Below are positions 40,354-49,088 of a DNA stretch of 64,000 bases, piece by piece; position 1 is the first letter of the stretch, and each line of letters starts with the position of its first letter. A program made the translations under genes and the position numbers. The notes beneath the pieces were generated by a model. It did not search any database. It saw nothing but the letters and a program-made list of their open reading frames with translations, and was not told the DNA's origin. Origin of the DNA: Fidelibacterota bacterium (GTDB taxonomy: Bacteria; Fidelibacterota; Marinisomatia; Marinisomatales; TCS55); NCBI GenBank assembly GCA_002724735.1, contig PBPT01000016.1:9674-73673 (forward strand). Direction: 5' to 3'.

Positions 40354-41380
40354 CCCAGTCCAACAAAATCGACCAAAATCAATAAAACGCCAAAGTGTAA
40401 GATTCGGCGGTGCTCAAATTCCTGTCACACATGATTTAAAAAAGAATGTTGTAGAAATTAAAGAAGCAATTGATTGGGCCGCAGAAAATAAAGTAGATTA
40501 TCTAGTCACACCAGAAGGATCACTTAGCGGTTACTACGATAAATTTATGGACCAACCACATCAACTAGAGGAACTTCGTGCAGGAGAATGGGAAGTAACT
40601 CAGTATGCAGGAAGCAAACAACTAGGTTTATGCTTAGGAACATTGTTTTTAGATTACGAACCATCTGGTCAATTAAAAAGAGATCAGATAAGATTTTACA
40701 ATAAGTCTGGGCAAATAGAAGATGTGTATAACAAAATCCAACTTATACTCAATGATGTAGTGGTTCCAGGAGAATTTAAAGAATATAACACAACCCATCC
40801 AGATAAAGAATGGCAAGGGCACCCTATAATAAATTTACCTGCTGGTCCGACGACAAAGGTGCAAGTCAGTGCATTGATATGTAATGACATGTATGGAGAA
40901 AATCCAAAAGGAGAAGGCATTGCAAGAAGAGCTTTGTATATGTTAAGCACTTGTCCTAATCCGATAGAATTAATAATCCATCCTACTTATGGACTTAGAG
41001 GCACCGAGGTAATAGAAAATTTTCAATATGATGGTACTCGTGATGGTAAAGAAGTACCAGCAGAATTTGCAGATCATATACGCAAGACAATGGAAGATTG
41101 GCATGAAAGTACTTTAGTAATGTTGTCTTATCAATTAAATCAAACATTTTTTATAGTAGATGCATGTTCTGATTTTTCTGGACAAATGTCAGACTTTAAC
41201 ACAAGTAGTCCTAGTGGAGTAGTTAGTAAAGGAGAATGGTTAGTCAAAGCCCCTAGGAAGGGCAAACAATATTTTTATCATGATTTCGAACTGCCTACAA
41301 TAATAGATTACAGTATGACTACCAATAGAGATATTGTAGGATTACTAGAAAAGAATAATCCAAAACCGATTGAGGAATAG
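40331..41380 (+). CDS. Nitrilase-superfamily carbon-nitrogen hydrolase
   Basis: About 349 residues. The Glu-Lys-Cys catalytic triad is in place: E62 (LVTPEGSLSGYY), K135 (DVYNKIQLIL) and C184 (VSALICNDMYGENP). The family hydrolyses nitriles, amides or carbamoyl groups, or transfers acyl groups. It lies inside the heme oxygenase-bilin reductase operon: overlapping the first, two bases from the second. I know of no reported link between such an enzyme and phage bilin synthesis. ATG at 40331 is chosen; TTG at 40325 would add two residues. Confidence 0.85.
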   Translation: MVANKNTDPVQQNRPKSIKRQSVRFGGAQIPVTHDLKKNVVEIKEAIDWAAENKVDYLVTPEGSLSGYYDKFMDQPHQLEELRAGEWEVTQYAGSKQLGLCLGTLFLDYEPSGQLKRDQIRFYNKSGQIEDVYNKIQLILNDVVVPGEFKEYNTTHPDKEWQGHPIINLPAGPTTKVQVSALICNDMYGENPKGEGIARRALYMLSTCPNPIELIIHPTYGLRGTEVIENFQYDGTRDGKEVPAEFADHIRKTMEDWHESTLVMLSYQLNQTFFIVDACSDFSGQMSDFNTSSPSGVVSKGEWLVKAPRKGKQYFYHDFELPTIIDYSMTTNRDIVGLLEKNNPKPIEE

Positions 41381-41382
41381 CT

Positions 41383-42096
41383 ATGTTTACTTTTGAACCA
41401 CCACCAGAGTCAGAAATATGGGACAAATTAATATTGTGCCAAAACGACATTATTGAAATGTTTGATCACTATGCTGAAGAATTTGAAGAACCAGGATTAG
41501 ATTATTTTAATAAACCAGATGGCAGTTGGATTAATAGAGTTTGGAAGAATAAACATATACGTAGAGCTCATATTGATGTAGTAGATGCTAGAGCGACAAA
41601 AGGACTATGGATGATGCATGTATGTTGTTTTCCTGATTTAAATAATGATGGTCCTATATATGGTTTTGATGTAATAGCTGGTAAAAATAAAATCACAGGA
41701 GCATTTCACGATTTTTCTCCTAGTGCCACTTTAGAACATGAACTAATTGATGAATATTATAGATCAGTAGAAAACTTTGTGCCTAAAAAACAAAGAGAAT
41801 TACCTGAATGGGCAAAAAATATTTTTACTGATAAAATGTTGGCCGCAAGCAATGTGAAAGCAGATGAAGCAGATGATATAATCGCTATAGCAATTCGTAA
41901 TCTAGCTATGTATTTCATGACTATTGGTGAGTCTGCAGGACAAGGTAATGTAGATGAAGTAAAAGGCGCTCAAAACTACTATTGTGAAAACCAACAAATG
42001 AATCCACATACACCTAATGTAATGAAAAGTTTAGGCCTGCCTGAAGCCGATGTAGAAAAATTCTGCACAGATATGCTGTTTCCAAAAATCGTATAA
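41383..42096 (+). CDS. pcyX: Ferredoxin-dependent bilin reductase, PcyX-like
   Basis: A 237-residue FDBR-family protein. Diagnostic stretches are RAHIDVVDARATKGLWMMHV, CCFPDLNNDGPIYGFDVIAG with the central Asp (D96), and GKNKITGAFHDFSP; a second acidic cluster (DEADD, about 161-165) is where the other active-site acid is expected, and NQQMNPHTPNVMKSLGL is the C-terminal binding loop. These enzymes reduce biliverdin with ferredoxin electrons. Phage members (PebS, PcyX) make phycoerythrobilin; PcyX comes from phages of alphaproteobacteria, so it is the closest fit in context. The exact subclass needs a tree. Confidence 0.85.
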   Translation: MFTFEPPPESEIWDKLILCQNDIIEMFDHYAEEFEEPGLDYFNKPDGSWINRVWKNKHIRRAHIDVVDARATKGLWMMHVCCFPDLNNDGPIYGFDVIAGKNKITGAFHDFSPSATLEHELIDEYYRSVENFVPKKQRELPEWAKNIFTDKMLAASNVKADEADDIIAIAIRNLAMYFMTIGESAGQGNVDEVKGAQNYYCENQQMNPHTPNVMKSLGLPEADVEKFCTDMLFPKIV

Positions 42097-42099
42097 ATA
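42092..42099 (+). promoter_or_regulatory. Late promoter motif directly before a start codon
   Basis: Perfect TATAAATA ending 4 nt before the ATG at 42104, no Shine-Dalgarno: predicted leaderless late mRNA. Confidence 0.5.
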
Positions 42100-42103
42100 C
42101 TTT

Positions 42104-43270
42104 ATGCGTTACTCAGATTTCAAACAACCTTTATTTGAAGGGTATACAATAGGAGATATTGCGGAAACACTATGGGGAGCCGCAGTAACAGCCGCTTTTG
42201 AAAACTATCCTGCTCCTGCACAGCCTGCAGATGTAAACAGGATAATGGCCAGTCTTAAAAATCTAAGTTATACAAAAACAAGAGCAGACGGACTTAAAAG
42301 TGAAATGACTGATGAAGTAAGCTTTGTTAATCAAATCGCAATGAAAGATCACGTAGCAGATATAAAAGCATGGCCGAACTCAGTATTTCCTACTAAAAGA
42401 ATTGATATAGTAACAGGTAATGTTATTAAAGATGCTAATTTACAAGTTAAAACAGCAGGGCTAGATCTAAAGCAAATCTTTGCAAATGGTAAAGCAGACA
42501 AAATTGTTATTGGAGCTCAAGGCGGAGCAGACCAAAAAGGCACTAAAGTTGATGTAGCAATTACGCATAGTGTTCAAGGTGCTACAGAAACAATTCATTT
42601 AGGATATAGTCTTAAAACAAACGATAAAGATGCAAAGCTTATGCCAGTAGGACAAAATCCTGGAGTCAAATCAGCAAGGGGTTCTGGTAGAAGTGTAGTT
42701 GAATTTTTTACTGATCTTGGCATCAAAGATATTAAAGAACCATTATATGATGCGGCCGCAGAATTGAATAAGCAGATTAAAGACCAATTTGCATTAGGTA
42801 GAACTGACCAAGCAAAGATACTTCGAAAAGGCGGAGAAGTAAATCAAGACATGAACGATAACATGGCTAAAGCAGTTCAACAAATAAACGATAGAGTTAA
42901 CAACGATGCAGAAGAAAGGAAGTTTTTCGAAGACTTAATTAATTTCCTTAATGTGCATATTAACAAAGGTGAAAAAGGTTTAAAACTTTTAACAATTGGT
43001 AAAGAAGAAGTATATACAAGTACTCTTGAAAAATTTGCCGAAATGGCTCCTCAACTAAAAATATCTGCAAAACATTTCCCACAAGGACAAAAGTTTTTCA
43101 TTTATGCAGAAAATGATGAAACTGGTGAACAAGATGCAATTCTTGAAGTAAGATTAAAAACTACCGGCGGAGTACCTAGTAGTAAAAATGCCGCAATCTA
43201 TAGAAATTTAAGATATACACTTACAGTTTCAACTGGACCTGGTTACAACAAGTACGCCAAGATTTCCTAA
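42104..43270 (+). CDS. Conserved phage protein, possibly nuclease-like
   Basis: A 388-residue protein starting MRYSDFKQPLFEGYTIGDIA. A central segment KVDVAITH...IHLGYSLKTNDK has the D-(x)n-xxK spacing seen in restriction-nuclease folds, but the match is weak. Homologues appear in T4-like marine phages without function. The start resembles that of the ligase-like protein at 11933 (MRYHEFKYL). Confidence 0.5.
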   Translation: MRYSDFKQPLFEGYTIGDIAETLWGAAVTAAFENYPAPAQPADVNRIMASLKNLSYTKTRADGLKSEMTDEVSFVNQIAMKDHVADIKAWPNSVFPTKRIDIVTGNVIKDANLQVKTAGLDLKQIFANGKADKIVIGAQGGADQKGTKVDVAITHSVQGATETIHLGYSLKTNDKDAKLMPVGQNPGVKSARGSGRSVVEFFTDLGIKDIKEPLYDAAAELNKQIKDQFALGRTDQAKILRKGGEVNQDMNDNMAKAVQQINDRVNNDAEERKFFEDLINFLNVHINKGEKGLKLLTIGKEEVYTSTLEKFAEMAPQLKISAKHFPQGQKFFIYAENDETGEQDAILEVRLKTTGGVPSSKNAAIYRNLRYTLTVSTGPGYNKYAKIS

Positions 43271-43293
43271 CACCATTTAAGACCCCTTAAACA

Positions 43294-43311
43294 CCGTCAA
43301 AATTTTGACGG
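43294..43311. terminator. Perfect palindrome CCGTCAAAATTTTGACGG
   Basis: Nine-base arms with no loop bases beyond the A/T centre, after the 42104 gene; likely a bidirectional terminator hairpin. The 43312-43436 stretch that follows holds a late motif and no gene. Confidence 0.6.
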
Positions 43312-43385
43312 ATAACTTTTACAAATTTCTTACACCTAAGTTGTGCAAAAAAATGCTTACTCCCAGCGATTTTTTTATTTTTAGA

Positions 43386-43393
43386 AATAAATA
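43386..43393 (+). promoter_or_regulatory. Late promoter motif
   Basis: AATAAATA 44 bp upstream of the Asn/Thr-rich protein gene. Confidence 0.45.
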
Positions 43394-43436
43394 CATTTGA
43401 GCAAAGCGTGAGGGCTTTGACATAGGATTGAAATAG

Positions 43437-44594
43437 ATGAATAAGTTTAAATTGAGGGTAGCGATCGTTGTGTTCGCATTAGGTTTCCTTGCTTTCGAAA
43501 GTGTCGCACAAGTTGAGAATGATGCTGATGGATTATATGATAGCACAAGCCTAGTTGATACAAATACTAACACCACATCTAACAGTACGGTGAACAGTAC
43601 CAATACAAATAATAACAATACTACTATTAATAGTACTAATGCAAATACCAACACTAATACAAACACCAATACCAACACGAATACTAGTACCAGTACGAGT
43701 ACTAATACCAACAATAACACTAACACAAATACAAATAATAGTACAATTAATAGTACCAATGTAAACACAAACAACAATGTTTTGAGCGGAGGCACAAACA
43801 ATACTAATGTGAATACAAATACTAATAATACTACTATCAATAGCACAACGAACAGTACAAGTACAAATACTAATAACAATAATAATGTTAATACAAGTAC
43901 TTCTAACAATACAAATACAAATAACAGTACAATTAACAGTACTTCTAATAATACGAATACTAATACTAACACTAACAACAGTACTGTAAATCAAACAGTT
44001 AATCAAACTACAAACAGCACAGTAGATCAAACTGTTAACAGTACAAGCAATAATACAAACACTAATAATAATACGAACACAAATACTAACACCAATACGA
44101 ATACTAATAATACACAAGTTAATAGTACAAGTACCAATACCAATAACAACAACAATGTGAGCAGAATTGAGCAAAAAATTGAGAGCCCTCCGCCAACTGC
44201 TATTGCTCCAACTGTTAATGCAGGAGGAATTGATACTTGTACAACTAGTGTCAGCGGAGCAGTACAAACACAGATATTAGGTATATCAGGTGGTACACAC
44301 ATACGAGACCTAAACTGTGAACGATTAAAGAATTCGAAAACCCTTTACAATATGGGTATGAAAGTGGCGGCAGTCGCTCTGATGTGTCAAGATCCAGGAG
44401 TCTTTGAAGCTATGAAGATGGCCGGAACTCCATGTCCATTTAATGGTAAAATAGGCGTAGAAGCACAGGCAGAATGGGACGCAAATCCTAAGATGCAACC
44501 TGTGGCTAAAGAAGTGGAGACAAGACGCAATGATAAAATCGACGGAGCTCTTATGGGCATCGGCGGTGTTGGCCTGCTACTACTTCTTCTCTAG
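43437..44594 (+). CDS. Secreted Asn/Thr-rich low-complexity protein
   Basis: A 385-residue protein. Signal peptide MNKFKLRVAIVVFALGFLAF..VAQ, then about 200 residues made almost only of Asn, Thr, Ser and Val (runs such as NTNTNTNT, NNTTINST), then a folded Cys-containing domain (CTTSVSGAVQTQILG, GTHIRDLNCERLKNSKTLYN, VAALMCQDPGVFEAM) and a C-terminal hydrophobic helix (GALMGIGGVGLLLLLL). The N/T region could form a beta-solenoid or an extended, possibly glycosylated stalk. Its last 65 nt overlap the signal peptide of the next gene. Function unknown; probably envelope or virion surface. Confidence 0.7.
   Translation: MNKFKLRVAIVVFALGFLAFESVAQVENDADGLYDSTSLVDTNTNTTSNSTVNSTNTNNNNTTINSTNANTNTNTNTNTNTNTSTSTSTNTNNNTNTNTNNSTINSTNVNTNNNVLSGGTNNTNVNTNTNNTTINSTTNSTSTNTNNNNNVNTSTSNNTNTNNSTINSTSNNTNTNTNTNNSTVNQTVNQTTNSTVDQTVNSTSNNTNTNNNTNTNTNTNTNTNNTQVNSTSTNTNNNNNVSRIEQKIESPPPTAIAPTVNAGGIDTCTTSVSGAVQTQILGISGGTHIRDLNCERLKNSKTLYNMGMKVAAVALMCQDPGVFEAMKMAGTPCPFNGKIGVEAQAEWDANPKMQPVAKEVETRRNDKIDGALMGIGGVGLLLLLL
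43554..44159 (+). repeat. Low-complexity AAY/ACN codon tract
   Basis: About 600 bp dominated by Asn and Thr codons (AAT/AAC, ACA/ACT) in frame, giving an irregular short-period repeat with no fixed unit. Prone to expansion and contraction. Confidence 0.85.
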
Positions 44595-47091
44595 TACAGC
44601 ATACGCACAAACGGTAAACCCTAATAACTGTCCTAACACGTACACAGGTTCATCAACAGCCTATGACAGCTATAATGCAACAGACTATTCTAATACAGTT
44701 ATATGTAATAGTATACAATTAAAAAATCTAGTTGATAGTACTATACTTAATTTTGAATTACCAACTGATGGACAAGGCTTACCTCAAAGTTTGTATGATC
44801 CTAGCACAGACACGCTTTCTTTTTCACAACAGGCAGGACTATTAGTAACAGCTAAAGCTTCTTTTGCTATCAATGCCGCATTACAAGCCGCAGGTATTGG
44901 TTTAGAATTTAGAGGATTTAAATATGAATGGGAAGTATACAAGCCAACAGCTAGCAGTGAATTAAAAATTACTGTGAGGATTAAATCAAATGGCTCCGGT
45001 GGATTAGTAGGTAATGGGTTAATTTATCAAGCAACACACAATTATACAGGAACAGCGTTTACATCTTGGACCTTACGTGACGATACAGGATTTGGTAAGC
45101 CACCGTTTGCATTTGTAATACAAGATGAATGGACTGTAGAGGGTGAGGTAAAAAATGATGATCCACAGAATAAGATACGTAATATGAAATATACATTTTC
45201 TTATGCACCTAAAATAGGTCATGAAGATGACTTCGATCCTAATTATGTATATCCCGGACAGCAACAAGACACAACTACAACTAAAACAGACTTCGAAGAA
45301 CAATGTGAAATAGATCCCCAGTTTAGTCCAGGTTGTGCAGATTACGTAGATCCTAACATAGATGATGGCATAAATGACGGTGGTAATTCACATACAGGAT
45401 TAGGACATAATGATGATTTACAAGAAGAACTAGCTAACGCAGGTATTGATAATTTAATTAGCGATACTGCACTACAAACTGGTACTAATGCAGATGGTTC
45501 ACTTAGCTCGGCTATAATAGATACCGGTGCAGACATACAAGATGGTACAGGTGGGCATCACGATGGGCATCACGATGGTAGTTTACCAGAAATGCCTGAA
45601 GATACTATTGCTGTCATTATGATTGTTGATAATACCGGAGAACCTTTACAAGAAGATCAGCTATTAGAATTAGATGAAATACTTAATGAAACACTAATGG
45701 ATTTACCTGGAGGTCCAGATTTAAATATGGATGTCGTGCAAGATGCTCTAAATGATGCTTTGGATGAAATAGGCGGAACTATAGAAGTAATAGAGTTACC
45801 CGAAGCCGAAATACAAGCTATTGATGAACAATTACAAGAACTATCAGGAGGTCCGCCAATTACTGGTAATCCCCAAGGACCTGGAAATGGACAAAATATC
45901 GAACCTAATATGGGCGGGCCAAATTTAGATGCATTGCCTATAGAAGGTGACATAAGCACCGAAATATCAGAAAGTGGAGAAGTTGCATTAGAAGTAGACG
46001 GCACTCTAAGTAACTTGCCTGAAGAACCAGGAGGGCCTGATCGAGAAGAAATAATTGATGTAGAGCCAGTTGAGTCAGTAGTTGAAAGTGCAGTAGAAGA
46101 AGTTGCTGTAGTATCTGAAACTGGTACAATATCAGAAACTGCCCCTGTAGCCAAACCAACTTTAAGTGTTATACAAAAGAAAGCACTTAGTATAGCATCA
46201 GCAACAACAGTTGCCGCTATAGAAGTAGCAGGGCAACAAGCATACGCAAGCACTACAAGCGGTATAGCACAGTCACAAAGTGGATCTAGTTTAGACGCTC
46301 AAGGAAGTAACAGTGGAAGCACAGGCAGTAATTTAGATGGATCTCCATCTAGCGGCAGTGATAGCGGAATGAGCTTTGGTAGTACAGGCAGTTCAAGCGG
46401 AATGGACACAGGTTCATCGACTACAGCAAACAACAACACAGGTAATTTTAACATAGAGCAAAATAATAACACAGGCCCACAAACAGTTCTAGGACAAGGT
46501 ACATCCTCTACAGGAGATGTAGAAATTTCATCTATTATAGCAGATTCAAGTATTAGTTCGCTTAATCAAAGTGGACCCAGCGGTGTATTTGAATCAGAAG
46601 AAAATTTAACTGGGCAGATTGATACTGGAGAAGGACTTGCCAAAGGAGGAGCAATCACATACGAAGAAACCAATGAGACTATGTTTGGCACTATTGTTAT
46701 TCCACAGTTAGACTTTACAGTACGTGAAATGATTGATGCCGTAATTAGACAAACACTTGTTGACGCAGGAGCAGAACCAGAATTTTTAACACTAGACGAA
46801 GTATCTGAACAAGAACTTAAAGAACAACAAGCCTTAGAAGACAGGCTTGTACAAGAAGCTATAGCAGGAAGCACAAGCGAAGATGCTAATGCGGCTTTGT
46901 TGGGATATAACCCAACATTTAGAGACTATGTAACCCCTCAAGTATATGGTGCTGGGACACAAGCATTTTATGCACCAGAAGAAATATATACGGGTAACAG
47001 AAATTATGATAACCCTAATCAACGTTTCTTCAATGGAGCAAGTGATGCACTACATAGAAAAATGATTAGATTACAATATGGAGAAAACTAA
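44530..47091 (+). CDS. Large secreted acidic protein
   Basis: An 853-residue protein. Signal peptide LLWASAVLACYYFFSSTAYA, then a beta-rich N-terminal domain to about residue 260 (Cys pairs at CPNTY and VICNS), an acidic Gly/Asp-rich middle with His-rich GHHDGHHDG, Pro/Gly stretches, a Ser/Gly low-complexity region near 590-700, and a C-terminal helix-rich part. It begins inside the Asn/Thr-rich gene. Likely a partner of that protein, exported or part of the virion; no family recognised. Confidence 0.6.
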   Translation: MIKSTELLWASAVLACYYFFSSTAYAQTVNPNNCPNTYTGSSTAYDSYNATDYSNTVICNSIQLKNLVDSTILNFELPTDGQGLPQSLYDPSTDTLSFSQQAGLLVTAKASFAINAALQAAGIGLEFRGFKYEWEVYKPTASSELKITVRIKSNGSGGLVGNGLIYQATHNYTGTAFTSWTLRDDTGFGKPPFAFVIQDEWTVEGEVKNDDPQNKIRNMKYTFSYAPKIGHEDDFDPNYVYPGQQQDTTTTKTDFEEQCEIDPQFSPGCADYVDPNIDDGINDGGNSHTGLGHNDDLQEELANAGIDNLISDTALQTGTNADGSLSSAIIDTGADIQDGTGGHHDGHHDGSLPEMPEDTIAVIMIVDNTGEPLQEDQLLELDEILNETLMDLPGGPDLNMDVVQDALNDALDEIGGTIEVIELPEAEIQAIDEQLQELSGGPPITGNPQGPGNGQNIEPNMGGPNLDALPIEGDISTEISESGEVALEVDGTLSNLPEEPGGPDREEIIDVEPVESVVESAVEEVAVVSETGTISETAPVAKPTLSVIQKKALSIASATTVAAIEVAGQQAYASTTSGIAQSQSGSSLDAQGSNSGSTGSNLDGSPSSGSDSGMSFGSTGSSSGMDTGSSTTANNNTGNFNIEQNNNTGPQTVLGQGTSSTGDVEISSIIADSSISSLNQSGPSGVFESEENLTGQIDTGEGLAKGGAITYEETNETMFGTIVIPQLDFTVREMIDAVIRQTLVDAGAEPEFLTLDEVSEQELKEQQALEDRLVQEAIAGSTSEDANAALLGYNPTFRDYVTPQVYGAGTQAFYAPEEIYTGNRNYDNPNQRFFNGASDALHRKMIRLQYGEN

Positions 47092-47582
47092 TGGCTGAAC
47101 TAGAATTTGGCGGAATGAAATTTCGCGGAGGTAGACTAGTAACAATATTAACTGCACTTTCAATGTTAGGAGGAGCGGCATGGGGATCATTTGAATTTTA
47201 TAATGATTATCGAATGATGAAAAAGAAAATTAATTCATATGTGGCACCCGACCTTTCATCTATCAATGAACGTTTATCTGTAATGGAAGAACAAGTAGTA
47301 AACGCTGTGGACAATACTCGGACAGTCAAAATTGACTTGAAAAGAGATATACAAACTATAGAAACACAGGTTGACAGAGTTGAAAAAATTGTTAAAGATA
47401 CGCAGGATAATATAGACGAAACTCTACGTGAAGTAGAAATAGTGAGTAGAGAATCTGAAAAAGATACTAGAGATAGAATGCGTGAAACCGAAGATAGAAT
47501 AGATGCTGAAATGTTAAAATTAGAGAAAAAGATTTCAGAACAAATTCAGGAGGCTTTAGACAACCCACTTGCACAACAATAA
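47091..47582 (+). CDS. Membrane-anchored coiled-coil protein
   Basis: A 163-residue protein: one N-terminal hydrophobic helix (LVTILTALSMLGGAAWGSF), then a long coiled coil to the end (INERLSVMEEQVVNAVDNT, LREVEIVSRESEKDTRDRM). Start overlaps the previous stop by one base. The type recurs in T4-like marine phages; it may act with the two secreted proteins upstream. Confidence 0.6.
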   Translation: MAELEFGGMKFRGGRLVTILTALSMLGGAAWGSFEFYNDYRMMKKKINSYVAPDLSSINERLSVMEEQVVNAVDNTRTVKIDLKRDIQTIETQVDRVEKIVKDTQDNIDETLREVEIVSRESEKDTRDRMRETEDRIDAEMLKLEKKISEQIQEALDNPLAQQ

Positions 47583-47585
47583 ATA
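47578..47585 (+). promoter_or_regulatory. Late-type motif
   Basis: AATAAATA across the stop of the coiled-coil gene, 8 nt before the ATG at 47594. Confidence 0.3.
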
Positions 47586-47593
47586 TTTGTGTA

Positions 47594-47803
47594 ATGATAT
47601 ATCGGTGTGAAGCACAACAAGCTATATTAGAGCTAAGGGATAAAGGTGGTTCTTCTGCTTTATATAAGCGAGGACAACTAATGTTTGTTGGTTCAAGTTC
47701 AGTTGCAATGAAATGGTTTGTAGATTTGTGTGGTAAAGATCTAGATATGAAAACGCTTAAGGCTTTGAGAAAACGTTTAGATGTGCGTAAAGCTAACTCG
47801 TAG
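47594..47803 (+). CDS. Small hypothetical protein
   Basis: A 69-residue basic protein starting MIYRCEAQQAILELRDKGGS. No Shine-Dalgarno; a late-type motif lies 8 nt upstream. It is convergent with a minus-strand gene and overlaps it by 11 nt. Function unknown. Confidence 0.45.
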   Translation: MIYRCEAQQAILELRDKGGSSALYKRGQLMFVGSSSVAMKWFVDLCGKDLDMKTLKALRKRLDVRKANS

Positions 47804-47981
47804 TCATATGAAATAGTGCTGGACCAAAACTACTAGCCGCCCATCCAAGTGCAATAATAGTAATTAGACCATAGATAAGCCATTTTACTTTAAAATCATC
47901 TACTACCATTTTTAGTGCAACAAGTTCGTTGCCTAGCACTCTAACAGCTACTTCTAGTTTTCCTGTATTATCTTCTGCCAT
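47793..47981 (-). CDS. Small membrane protein
   Basis: A 62-residue protein with an N-terminal amphipathic helix (LEVAVRVLGNELVALKMVVD) and one hydrophobic helix (WLIYGLITIIALGWAASSFG). Start adjoins the stop of the minus-strand gene upstream. The layout resembles small holin-like or tail-tape-associated membrane proteins; unassigned. Confidence 0.5.
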   Translation of the reverse strand: MAEDNTGKLEVAVRVLGNELVALKMVVDDFKVKWLIYGLITIIALGWAASSFGPALFHMTTS

Positions 47982-48464
47982 TTACCATTTTCCTCTATCC
48001 ATCCCAACAAGGTATACCATACCGATCAAAAGACCAGCTATAGCGGCTAATCCTATTATGACCATTATAATCTCAAAAACTTTGCGTCTACGTTCTTGTT
48101 GATCGTAAATTGCTTGTTGGCGTTTTTTACGTATGTCAGCTTCTGTTTTCAAAAGTTCTTCCCAAGCACTAGGTCCGCGAGTCATACTTATAATTGTTTT
48201 AAGCTCTGCTCGCATATCTTCTGCTTTTTTCCTTGCCATGAAAGTTGCCATGGCCTCTTCTTCTACAGAACCTGCTTGAAATAATTTTTTAAATAGCGGC
48301 GGTTTCTTAGCGTATTCTTCTGCTTTCTTAATGTCACTTACGGCACCCATCCAACGGCCAAGGTCACCCGCCATAGATTCTACTTCTCTACCAACTGCAA
48401 ACCCTTGTTTGATTGTGTTAAATGCCGCTGTAGCGGTTGCCACTGCGGTGATTGGATCTATCAA
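47982..48464 (-). CDS. Helical protein with C-terminal membrane segment
   Basis: A 160-residue protein starting MIDPITAVATATAAFNTIKQ, followed by charged helices (KKRQQAIYDQQERRRKVFEI) and a C-terminal hydrophobic helix (IMVIIGLAAIAGLLIGMVYL). This pattern is seen in T4-like marine phages as an uncharacterised structural-type protein. Minus-strand late motif at 48508 probably drives it and 47981. Confidence 0.55.
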   Translation of the reverse strand: MIDPITAVATATAAFNTIKQGFAVGREVESMAGDLGRWMGAVSDIKKAEEYAKKPPLFKKLFQAGSVEEEAMATFMARKKAEDMRAELKTIISMTRGPSAWEELLKTEADIRKKRQQAIYDQQERRRKVFEIIMVIIGLAAIAGLLIGMVYLVGMDRGKW

Positions 48465-48507
48465 TATACCCTACTTTCTGTAACGAATAATAGTTACCCC
48501 TCAATAG

Positions 48508-48514
48508 TATTTAG
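48508..48514 (-). promoter_or_regulatory. Late promoter motif (minus)
   Basis: Minus-strand CTAAATA 44 bp upstream of the 48464 gene, divergent from the plus motif at 48548. Confidence 0.45.
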
Positions 48515-48547
48515 CCTTTTATTAAAATGCAATGTATATTCATTATC

Positions 48548-48555
48548 TATAAATA
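48548..48555 (+). promoter_or_regulatory. Late promoter motif
   Basis: Perfect TATAAATA 50 bp upstream of the gene at 48605. Confidence 0.6.
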
Positions 48556-48604
48556 GTGAGTAAGAAGAAAACTTTTTACTAATCACCAATAAAAGGAGGG
48601 AACA

Positions 48605-49003
48605 ATGTACGTAACTGAAGCGATGATTAATAGCATGGAAGAAATGCAACGTAATGCTGGAGATATGGAAAAGCATATTAAAGCTATGATGGAAACTGAA
48701 GCTAGAATGCACGGCTTAGAACTAGACAGTAGAAACAACGCTAGAGATATGTGGGGACAATTATCTGCACATATGGCTAACATGCCAGCAGACGAACCAG
48801 TAATGGACGAAGATGAAGAAGCTTTAGATGATGAAGCACATTGGGAGCAACCAGAAATGACTCCAATGGAAGAAGCACCTATTGAAGTTGAACATACTCA
48901 TGCAGATGGCACTACTCATGCACACGAAGGTGGAGATGTTGAACATACCCATGATGAACCTGTAATTGAGCCACCATCAGATGGTACAACACCACATGGT
49001 TAA
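48605..49003 (+). CDS. Acidic His/Glu-rich protein
   Basis: A 132-residue protein. The helical N-terminal half has regular Met residues (MINSMEEMQRNAGDMEKHIK), the C-terminal half is acidic with HTH repeats (EHTHADGTTHAHEGG, EHTHDEP) that could bind metal ions. AGGAGG lies 7 nt upstream. Probably a virion or late protein by its promoter; function unknown. Confidence 0.55.
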   Translation: MYVTEAMINSMEEMQRNAGDMEKHIKAMMETEARMHGLELDSRNNARDMWGQLSAHMANMPADEPVMDEDEEALDDEAHWEQPEMTPMEEAPIEVEHTHADGTTHAHEGGDVEHTHDEPVIEPPSDGTTPHG

Positions 49004-49010
49004 ATAACGG

Positions 49011-49039
49011 TAGACAAAACGTAATAACTATGTTATATT
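49011..49039 (+). promoter_or_regulatory. Weaker sigma-70-type promoter
   Basis: TAGACA, 17-bp spacer, TATATT, 50 bp before the hydrolase gene. Confidence 0.55.
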
Positions 49040-49088
49040 ATTAGTGGGGCTATAGAAATATAGGCCCACTATTTCTCTAAGAGGCATA

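Noticed and set aside
43554-44159. Repeat array that might be CRISPR
   Set aside because: No fixed repeat-spacer unit; it is a coding low-complexity tract and no cas genes are present.
43319-44302. Long minus-strand ORFs rich in Leu, Val, Ile or Ser
   Set aside because: They are the complement of the Asn/Thr codon tract and have no ribosome sites; low-complexity shadows.
45657-46253. Minus-strand ORF of about 198 codons opposite the 853-residue protein
   Set aside because: Ser/Pro-rich shadow of an acidic coding region; no start signals.
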